NCBI RefSeq assembly: GCF_014839805.1
Contig: NC_051132.1
Location: 5,828,001 to 5,892,000 of the forward strand
Reading direction: 5' to 3'
Length of the DNA stretch: 64,000 bases
From: Manduca sexta
Lineage: Eukaryota > Arthropoda > Insecta > Lepidoptera > Sphingidae
Shown: positions 57,201 through 64,000 of the stretch, in pieces
Numbering within the stretch: the stretch's first letter is position 1
Layout: every line of letters begins with the position of its first letter
The notes under the pieces: generated by a model
The model's database searches: none
What the model was told of the DNA's origin: nothing
Seen by the model: only the letters and a program-made list of their open reading frames with translations
Program-made: the position numbers and the translations under genes

Positions 57201-58366
57201 CAATCTGTGTACATTCGGTTCCATCAGGCCGGCATAATTGTTTCAACTGCTGAGGGTTAATTATCTTTCGTCAGTCGATCTATTGGACCCCACTCCACTC
57301 ACCATCAGGCGCAGTGGGGTCATATCAGTTTGCAAACGGATGTGAAGTTTTCAATGTATATAAAATGCATTAGGTTTATAAAGGTGAAGAATAAACAGCG
57401 TTATCAGCCACTCGATGCCGCGAAGCTTTTACTGATAACCGACAGTTGCCATTTCGAGTAATATATTAATCCGTGCACTTATGTATTGTTGATAAAAACT
57501 TACCTATTGCATGTTACTGTTTATTTTTAGTTCATTTTTATTTATCGATTGGAAATGAGTAACGTTATTGGATTGAGTTCTATTTTTAAATCTGACAATG
57601 GATATGGAAGCTTTGTTTATGTTTTGAACCGTTTAAAATTTTACGTAACTAGCAATGATAGTAGTAATCAAATAGAACTAGGATTTTTTTTACTTACAGT
57701 TTACTAGGTAGGTACTCATATTATTTAACAACATAATTCTATTTTTTTTATAATGTATAAGCTTAAACTTTGCACGTTTGCATAATATTATGGTTCGGCT
57801 GCAGTGGTTTCGAATACAAGACTTGGTCGGGCAAAGTGATTTTGGGATTTTTTATTCAGTATCAGCCTGAAGTTTGAAATAACTGCCCGGTATGGTACTG
57901 AATACGCCTCGTGGAAACTGGATGCACCAGATACCCCTTGTCCTGCCCCTTCGGGGATAAAAATTATAAAAACGCAACTATGTTTACTTTGGCCATGAAA
58001 AAAAAAACGTAATTAATGTATAAAAAAACCGAATGTGTTATGCACGTAGTCATATCCTAATAGGCTTACATTCTATATTTACGTTCCGTTCTATTTATTA
58101 ATTTTCGTATTTATATAGGTATTAATTATTGTCACTTTGTATAACAATTAAATCGTTTTCTTCTATTTCAGCATCACCACCCGATGACTCACTACTCATA
58201 CTTCGGAGGCAGCGATTCGAGCGACTATAATTCTGATTACAGTAACAGTTACTCCTACTCCTCTGGGGGAGGTAAAGACTGGGCTGCTAATAGGGCCTAC
58301 TCTATGCCCAAAAATAGACACAGTCCTACGCCTATGTACGTCACGGCACCAGGGTCTATCGCTTAG
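50807..58366 (+). CDS. Osiris family protein, three coding exons
   Basis: Osiris proteins are insect-specific, secreted or endomembrane proteins of cuticle-forming cells, linked in flies to cuticle shaping and to the triplo-lethal locus. Exons 50807-51230, 55480-55655 and 58172-58366 (424, 176 and 195 nt) join through GT-AG introns in phases 1 and 0 to give 264 residues. Order: signal peptide (1-20, MLQHLTQLLLIFAILQSIHS); a cysteine pair (33, 42) before the DUF1676-type region; N-glycosylation sites (61, 65); basic RGKKKK (143-148); a hydrophobic block (149-196) that may span or line a membrane; HHHP (201); and a Tyr/Ser/Gly-rich tail. AANRAY (238-243) replaces the usual AQxLAY. I chose the ATG at 50807 because the one at 50792 lies in the splice acceptor. 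The paralogue cannot be named. Confidence 0.87.
51395..51515 (+). repeat. SINE-A 3' fragment in Osiris intron
   Basis: GGTATGGCGATGGGTTCGCC, CATATGATGGGACGGAATAC, GTGCCTCTGCCTACCCCTAC and AAAAGGCGAGCGTGTG are the SINE-A 3' half. Confidence 0.75.
51516..52754. other. Osiris intron, no feature recognised
   Basis: AT-rich intronic sequence; a weakly repetitive segment at 52250-52330 (GTGAAAGCGGCATAGCAG) is unassigned. Confidence 0.45.
52755..53050 (+). repeat. LINE-tail-like repeat and family E fragment
   Basis: 52760-52870 reads TACTGGTGGTAGGTTTCTCA, GAGAGTCCGCCTGGGTATG, TACCACCGCATTGCCTATTT and CTGCTGCCAAGCAGCAGTAT. This resembles the 3' end of common lepidopteran retroelements. 52980-53040 is family E in reverse (TTTATGGGCGGTCGTATCGC, TCACCATCAGGCG). 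Confidence 0.55.
53051..53594. other. Osiris intron, no clear feature
   Basis: AT-rich; TACAGGGTGTCGCCGAC at 53387 resembles a DNA transposon end but has no partner that I can place. Confidence 0.4.
53595..53671. repeat. 33-bp perfect inverted repeat
   Basis: The arms 53595-53627 and 53639-53671 are exact inverses (left arm begins ATTTTATAATGAAATAAAAT) around an 11-base spacer. It would form a long AT-only hairpin. Confidence 0.9.
53815..53950. repeat. Imperfect direct duplication, ~70 bp
   Basis: TTATAGATAATATAATTG and TTATAGATAATAATATAATT start parallel segments, each running through TAAGAAAAT to TTGTCTTC. They diverge by small indels. Confidence 0.75.
53951..55479. other. Osiris intron, no feature recognised
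   Basis: AT-rich. An inverted TCGGTCCGGAAATATCGGACCGG (55039-55061) forms a short palindromic stem. The frame at 54556-54828 is open but unrecognised. Confidence 0.45.
55480..55655 (+). CDS. Osiris gene, coding exon 2
   Basis: The acceptor is TATCGACAG and the donor is GCAAG|GTAAAG. It encodes residues 142-200, the RGKKKK motif and the hydrophobic block with charged KIK and KK breaks. It ends at the isolated Cys199. Confidence 0.87.
55656..56944. other. Osiris second intron, no feature recognised
   Basis: AT-rich intronic DNA up to the palindromic repeat. Confidence 0.45.
56945..57335. repeat. Palindromic (head-to-head) copy of family A
   Basis: The left arm (GTGACCTCACTGC, GGGGTCCAATAGAATGTCGA, AATTGTGCCGGCCTGTTGG) and right arm (reverse of the same words, ending GCGCAGTGGGGTCATATCAG) meet at a perfect 14-bp stem. 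That stem, ACCTCGTGTACTGT, with 4-base loop AGTC lies at 57129-57160. The left arm has about 23 extra bases before the stem. Two overlapping 80-90-codon frames here are incidental. Confidence 0.85.
57336..57789. other. Osiris second intron, no feature recognised
   Basis: AT-rich intronic sequence. Confidence 0.45.
57790..57965 (+). mobile_element. SINE-A, 5' truncated
   Basis: A weak B-box (GTGGTTTCGAATACAAGAC) with CGGGCAAAGTGATTTTGGGA, CAGTATCAGCCTGAAGTTTG, ACTGAATACGCCTCGTGG, AACTGGATGCACCAGATACC and TGCCCCTTCGGGGATAAAA. Confidence 0.75.
58172..58366 (+). CDS. Osiris gene, terminal coding exon
   Basis: The acceptor is TTCTTCTATTTCAG. It encodes residues 201-264 in phase 0, HHHPMTHYSYFGG through AANRAYS to APGSIA, then TAG. 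The opposite-strand frame of 60 codons is a shadow. Confidence 0.86.
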   Translation, partial: HHHPMTHYSYFGGSDSSDYNSDYSNSYSYSSGGGKDWAANRAYSMPKNRHSPTPMYVTAPGSIA

Positions 58367-58492
58367 ATTTGAAAGCATTGACGTATATCAGACACGAACG
58401 TTCATATAAACTCTTTGTTTAAAAGCTATTTAACCAAAATGTCAATGTCTTAATTTGTTATTCACTTAAATAACAAATAATTTTACTTATTC

Positions 58493-58498
58493 AATAAA
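58493..58498 (+). terminator. Polyadenylation signal (AATAAA) of the Osiris gene
   Basis: AATAAA lies 127 bases after the stop codon in ATTCAATAAAAAATTTGCG. A second candidate, ATAATAAAAACG, lies near 59106. Confidence 0.55.
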
Positions 58499-59738
58499 AA
58501 ATTTGCGTAACTTTTCCTACTTTCAACTTTGACGTTGGCAAAATCATCGTCTGCCAACGATGGAGCCACAATCTTAAAATTGAAGTGATGGAATTTTACT
58601 TACTTCACTAATATTTTTTATTCACATCCAAATTTGCACTTAGACTAGCGTTTTTATATTATGAGCGCACTCCGTACACAGCCACAAGCATCAATATTGA
58701 CACCATACTAAAATCAGTTTGAATGGATAACAGTTCAATTCAGTTGAACACAGTGAATGTTTGGAACGACAAATCTAGTACGTTGTACATATATATCGTT
58801 GGTTCAAAGACTTCTACTCCTATAACGATATGTTAATGTCTATTGAATAAGATAAAGAGATCAGAGTTTATTATATTATTTTTATTAGTAATAAAAATAT
58901 TATAACTAGAAACAATATTGTCATAGAAATGTATCTAAAACAGCTGCTATTTAATACAATGGTTATGTTACCAAAGTTGAGTATAAATGTTATTTTATAA
59001 GCCACATATTTATTTTAGTAAGGTAGAAATTTAAGGTAATTTATTTATTTATTCGTGTATAAATTATATTTAAGATTTATTGAATTAAGCAAATACGTAC
59101 GTATAATAAAAACGTCTATTTTTAAAGCTGTTTATTCTTTTATTTGTTCGAACCGTTTTTCATGAGTGAAAATATATGAAAAAAGTATGCGTCGTTTTTA
59201 TGCTTTTATTAGGTATTCTGATTATTGAAATATTATTGTGACTATTTCTACCTATCTCAAAATTATAGCAAATTTTTAACAGTATTTGACGTTAGGTCGT
59301 AAGTGAATAATCTTATGGGTGATCATTGACAGCATAAATATATCCACGATAGCAAAAGATAGTGTTAACGGACATCAGTCACACACGGACTTCAGACACA
59401 GTCAGACACAAAAATAGCTGAACGAGTTCATAATTTTTAATCGCGTTTAAACTTTTGTGTACCTATCAATGATCTTTTTTTTCACAAAAATAAACACTCA
59501 TTCTCATTTATTTAAGATAAAGAAAAAATATTTCGATTGAATATATTGTTTAGAGACGTTTTGAAGTTTTCAATTTGTTTAGCTAATTTTGTTGCTGACT
59601 GTACATTAATTAATTAGTTCATGAATATATGGGGGTCGCCCTTTATAGACCATAGAACTTCCATAACTTTACTTAATGAACAAATTATGTTGATTATAAA
59701 GGGAAGTTATTAATAGCATCACCTGTGTTTGGTAATAA
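58499..59738. other. Osiris 3' flank, no gene recognised
   Basis: AT-rich. Nothing that I can support beyond the alternative AATAAA near 59106. Confidence 0.45.
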
Positions 59739-59805
59739 TAATACCAGCCCTGTATTATATACTTGCCCACTGCTGAGCACGGGCCTCCTCTACTATTGAG
59801 AGGGA
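59739..59805 (-). mobile_element. 67-bp truncated SINE-B with 15-bp target duplication
   Basis: TAATACCAGCCCTGTATTAT to TGAGAGGGA is only the 3' end of SINE-B (read on the minus strand). The 15-base word TGTGTTTGGTAATAA occurs exactly on both sides (59724-59738 and 59806-59820). This is direct evidence of target-primed insertion with extreme 5' truncation. Confidence 0.93.
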
Positions 59806-59980
59806 TGTGTTTGGTAATAAACCAATGCAATAGCTTATATTATTTTTTATATTGATTAACGATACAAATTCTTACTGCGATAGTCACATAAAATAAATGA
59901 AATCTCAAACAAACGCATTCCAAATTTAAAAAATCAAGATTATTGTATAGTGCCTAACTGGTTCGACCCCTATCACTTTA

Positions 59981-60058
59981 AATTATATAATAATAATATC
60001 AGTCCTTATTATATACTGTCCCACTGCTGGGCATGGGCCTCCTCCACTACTAAGAGGA
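59981..60058 (-). mobile_element. Truncated SINE-B with 9-bp target duplication
   Basis: AATTATATAATAATAATATC to ACTACTAAGAGGA is a 3' end of SINE-B. ATCACTTTA flanks it (59972-59980 and 60059-60067). It sits next to what looks like a degraded SINE-A piece (60068-60155: GGACGGAAAATTAGCTCGG, GCCTCTGTCTACCACTTG). Confidence 0.85.
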
Positions 60059-60219
60059 ATCACTTTATAGGACGGAAAATTAGCTCGGTGAAAAGTGGAC
60101 GCACTTGTGACGCCTCTGTCTACCACTTGAAGAAGGACACAGAATTGCGTGTGAATATAAAATTATGTTTTTATTTATACCCCTGTGGATATTTTTTCTA
60201 GGTCTGATTTTTCAATCAG

Positions 60220-60981
60220 GTAATATTTATTTGCACGATAAATTATAACACAAACTAATTAAATGGACAGTTGTATCTTTGTACGTCTGTGCAATTTGTA
60301 TAACGATGTCAATTTATCTCACTTTTATATTCGGACAGGTTATAATTTATTTCTTGGATGTATTTTATATATTTATATAATTTATATACCGAGAGGTATA
60401 TAGGCGGTTTTAATAAAAGCGTTGCTACCAGTTGATCTTGAGTGGTGCAGATATACACAAGGTAGGCGTGAGTAGGTGCATCTACAAATTGTGAGAAAAA
60501 TAATTATACTGAATGTATAGCATATATACAAAAAAACAATAATAATAATGTAGAATAATTTAAAATATTAAGGCACTAAATATATATGAATTAGATAAAT
60601 AAATAAATACATAATATACTTTAAATCAATATTGATTTATTGACGTAAACTCAATCGTCGAGTGAAAAGCCAAGCCTCAATGGATTCAATAGCAATTATA
60701 ATATTATATAAGTTTTTGAAATAGTATCAGCGAACTTGAAAAAAGGCGAATCTAAACCGGTTTTGTGAAAGGAATAGTTAATCACATAAAACAGACTTGA
60801 TATTTATAGCTCTCTTTCTTGAAAAATATAAATCTTCGAATAAATATTGCCTATTAAATCAAAATAAAACGGTCTGTTTATGCAAGTGGCTGTTTACGAA
60901 CATATTGTAGGTCGAAAAAGGGACGAAATATTGTCCCTGAGTATCAAATACGATGAAAGGTTTACGTCCTGCATTTTTAAA
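60220..60981. other. No feature recognised
   Basis: AT-rich sequence with no feature that I can support. Confidence 0.5.
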
Positions 60982-61153
60982 TCTATTATAATATTATAAA
61001 TCTGAAATTTGTTTGAACGCATTAATATCAAGAATTCTTAAACGGATATTGATTGTCTTTTCACAGATATGAAGCAACATTACACTTTAGTGTTACAGGT
61101 TACTTTAAATCCAGAAAAAAAATCACGCGTGCGGAGCCGCAGGCAAAAGTTAG
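60982..61153 (+). mobile_element. Helitron-like element, 172 bp, both ends visible
   Basis: It starts A|TCTATTATAATATTATAAAT with TTTGTTTGAACGC and ends CACGCGTGCGGAGCCGCAGG, CAAAAGTTAG|T. TTAG replaces the usual CTAG. The TTTTCACAGATATGAAG inside looks like an acceptor plus start but belongs to the repeat. Confidence 0.65.
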
Positions 61154-61772
61154 TTTTATGTATGATGGTAAATAATTTATCTGGATTCTATATTTGTCAC
61201 ATTATAAAAATTGGCACGAACAAGTGCACAAAGCACAGAATTCAGTTTTGTAGAACATTTATCGCCACACACATATTGTGTTCAGGAATTTGCAAATGCA
61301 AGAAAAAACTCAGTAACTAAGTCAGTAACTAAAAATCGAATATGCTGACGATCGTAACGATAATCTAAATTATGAAATAGGAATACTCATGCGTTAAAAA
61401 AACATAATAAAATTTTCTAAAAAAGACAAAACACCATAAACAACGGCAGTAACAGCAATATAATACAGAATATGAAGGCAGGCAAACTCTCGCCGACCAC
61501 ACTGCACAGTCGTAAAGTGCCTGCGAAATTGTAATAGCAAATACGCATAACAAAGTTTATTTATGATAATTAGCGCCTGTATAACTAAATTTCGCAACTA
61601 GGATGATTTACACAACGTATCATTAAGTATTAAGTATATGATTATTGCAAATAGTTTAAAACATGCTCCTTTAGAAGGTAATAAGGAAACTGGACCTTTT
61701 TTTAATGTATTCTATGCTTGAATGTTTGCTACAAGTATGAGATAGCTAAATTATGTACCTAAAACTCAGTAA
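61154..61772. other. No feature recognised
   Basis: AT-rich; a slightly GC-richer patch (61470-61530) has minus-strand frames with many cysteines but no recognisable protein. Confidence 0.45.
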
Positions 61773-62640
61773 TCTATACTATTATATAAAGCTGAAGAGT
61801 TTGTTTGTTTGTTTGAACGCGCTAATCTTAGGAACTACCGGTCCAAACAGAAAAAATCTTTTTGCGTTGGATAGCCCTTTGTTCGGGGAGTGCTATAGGC
61901 TATATATCATCACGCTATATCCAATAGGAGCGGAGCAGTAATGGCTGATCTCAGGAACTACCGGTTCAAACTGAAAAAATATTTTTGTGTTGGATAGCCC
62001 TTTGTTCGTGGAGTGCTATAGGCTATATATCATCACGCTACATCCAATAGGAGCGGAGCAGTAATGACTGATCTCAGGAACTACCGCTTCAAACTGAAAA
62101 AATATTTTTGTGTTGGATAGCCCTTTGTTCGTGGAGTGCTATAGGCTATATATCATCACGCTATAGCCAATAGGAGCGGAGCAGTAATAGCTGATCTCAG
62201 GAACTACCGGTTCGAACTGAAAAATTCTGTTTGTGTTGAATAGCCCTTTGTTTGTGGAGTGCTATAGGCTATATATCATCACGCTATGACCAATAGGAGC
62301 AGAGCAGTAATGGCTAATCTCAGGAATTACCGGCTTGAACTGAAAAAATATTTTTGTGCTGGATAGCCCTTTGTTCGTGGAGTGCTATAGGTTATATATC
62401 ATCACGCTGTGACCAATAGGAGCGAAGCAGTAATGGCTAATATCAAGAACTATCGGTTTGAACTGAAAAAATATTTTTGTGTTGGATAGACCTTTGTTCG
62501 TGGAGTGCTATGGGTTATATATCATCGCGCTATGACCAATAGGAGCGGAGCAGTAATTAAACATGTTGCAAAAACGGGGAAAATTTATTAGTTTTGAGTT
62601 TTGAGTTTAGTGCGCTGCGTAAACGGTTAAAGTTATGCAA
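61773..62640 (+). mobile_element. Helitron-like element with 123-bp tandem array (6 units)
   Basis: The 5' end is A|TCTATACTATTATATAAAGC followed by (TTTG)n and GAACGCGCTAATC. The array then has its GAGCAGTAAT words near 61935, 62059, 62182, 62305, 62427 and 62551. The unique end with AAAAACGGGGAAAATTTATT and GCGCTGCGTAAACGGTTA is the exact inverse counterpart of positions 1-60. The right border is uncertain and may extend to the hairpin and CTAG at 62905. Confidence 0.7.
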
Positions 62641-62690
62641 CAATGATGTAAGTATGATGGGATTGTTCCTCTTAAAAAGTTCTACAAAAA

Positions 62691-62905
62691 TATATTATAA
62701 AACAAAGTCCCCCACTGCATCTGTCTGCCTGAACGTGTTAAACTCAAAAACTACTTCAACGTATTAAGATGAAATTTGGTATGAGACAGTTTGAGGCCCT
62801 GGGAAGAACATAGGCTCACGGGAAAATATATAGCGTGACTTTTATAACGGTAAACTATAGCCCGAGAAACTTTATAACGCGGGCGGAGCCGCGGGCAAAA
62901 GCTAG
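62691..62905 (+). mobile_element. Helitron-like element, 3' end intact
   Basis: TATATTATAAAACAAAGTCC, AAGATGAAATTTGGTATGAG, GGGAAAATATATAGCGTGAC and GCGGGCGGAGCCGCGGGC are followed by AAAAGCTAG|T. This is the clearest hairpin plus CTAG terminus in the window. It may be the true 3' part of the preceding element or a separate insertion. Confidence 0.68.
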
Positions 62906-64000
62906 TAGATTATATTAAGTTATTTTATTTTATTTTAAAGGACTTTTTCTGAAGGGTGTATATTATAAATTCAACATTAATGTAATATACGAGTAATATC
63001 AATTTATGATACAATTTTGTCTGAATGTAAATCAACTTTAACAAGAGCTACAGTTAATAATACAAGAATTTATTAACTATTACAATCTTAGGATACAAAC
63101 ATTCACAGTAACAAGGTAAATTAATAATTATTTGAAAGTTGATAATATAAAAATATTTGTATGTCTTACATTTTACTAACAAAGTGAAATTAAGGCTTCG
63201 TTGAAGAAAAATATTTTACAAACATAGATAATATTCAAACTAACAAGATATATTATTTAATAAGAAAAACCTACAGCTACTTTTCTAAAAAGGGCTTCAT
63301 AGAGTTTATCCTCAGTCTTTTGTTGGTAAGATGTTAATTCGCACATCCCAGAGCATTGTCTCCGCATCTTTGAGCTCCATTGTATTAAAGTCCGGCGAAC
63401 TTAAGTCAAGTGGCCTTTGAGAGAGCACACAAAGAACACAAAGAGTGCTAAATCTGTTATGGAATTAGTCAAAAATCCAAGATAACGTTCAGTTCATGTC
63501 TCCTTTAAATGTATGACAGGGTCGCCTTCTATTACATCAGTTGACGAATGTAGACTTGGCCGTATGTCATACCAAATACGCCTCTAATATTATAAGTATA
63601 AAGACGTGCGTTTTTGCCTTTTTTATTTCCATGTATATTTATTGATTCAATATAATATTAAAATATAAAGTTACAGTTTATATTTGTTTAAACGCGCTAA
63701 TCTCTATAACAACAGATTGGATTCTAAGAATTGTTTCACTTATAGGAAAGTAGATTATTTTTATAGTTTTAATGTTACTTTTTATTATGGCAGTGAACAC
63801 GTGGAAAGATCTAGTTATAATAAAAGTTACAAGAATTCGGATTAGACGGATTAAAGTTTATATAAAATCTTAAATCATTCCTAATATCAAACCAAGACCA
63901 TTCCGTATTCTACCACGGTTGACACGTGAAGTTTCACACAAATGAATACTTGTATTCGATAAGTATCACCAGAGACTCATGAGGCAGCTATGCTGTAGAA
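62906..64000. other. No gene recognised
   Basis: AT-rich. 63300-63600 is less AT-rich and has a 47-codon minus-strand frame (about 63257-63405) without a known motif; it is probably part of an unclassified repeat. Confidence 0.45.

Noticed and set aside
60165..60219. Signal-peptide-like frame (MFLFIPLWIFFLGLIFQS) ending in CAG|GTAATA
   Set aside because: It lies next to a SINE fragment, the donor is weak, and the only in-phase downstream acceptor found (61069) belongs to a Helitron-like repeat. Hydrophobic frames are common in T-rich DNA.
63257..63405. Minus-strand 47-codon frame containing CSGMCELTSYQQKTEDKLYE
   Set aside because: It has no start in a good context, no matching splice sites and no motif that I recognise; the surrounding block looks like an unclassified repeat.

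Overview
The window looks like AT-rich, non-coding-dominated DNA from a moth or butterfly. Three things point to Lepidoptera: dense repeats of lepidopteran type (tRNA-headed SINEs, short Helitron-like elements ending in a GC-rich hairpin plus CTAG, RTE-type LINE ends), an insect-specific Osiris gene, and a small Kazal-like secreted protein gene. Classifications rest on reading the sequence and on family knowledge; no searches were run.

Two protein-coding genes can be supported, and both are split by introns. (1) On the minus strand at 23835-27408, four short exons (19, 154, 95 and 32 nt) join in phase into a 99-residue secreted six-cysteine protein with a Kazal-like pattern. (2) On the plus strand at 50807-58366, three coding exons (424, 176 and 195 nt) join in phase into a 264-residue Osiris protein: signal peptide, cysteine pair, basic RGKKKK stretch, hydrophobic block, and a His/Tyr/Ser/Gly-rich tail with a variant AQxLAY motif. 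A TATA/initiator pair at 49147-49178 and a short non-coding exon ending in GTGAGC at 49233/49234 are a plausible Osiris promoter and 5'UTR exon.

Layout: 1-1163 is a Helitron-like element on the minus strand carrying eight ~123-bp tandem units. A 500-N gap lies at 2104-2603. A dead mariner (DD37D type, maT-like) lies at 3950-5240. From 5.5 to 23 kb there are scattered SINEs, Helitron-like pieces and unclassified interspersed families in AT-rich sequence. The Kazal-like gene follows (23.8-27.4 kb), then 28-49 kb with more repeats, including an RTE LINE 3' end, a short TIR element and SINEs. The Osiris locus occupies 49.1-58.5 kb, and its introns hold repeats. From 59 to 64 kb there are two tiny SINE insertions with perfect target-site duplications and a plus-strand relative of the left-edge array with six units. 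The two genes are divergent, about 22 kb apart, and show no sign of acting together.

Many long open frames in the window lie in SINEs or in AT-rich sequence and are not genes. Family letters used below (A, C, D, E and SINE-A, SINE-B) are labels for this window only.
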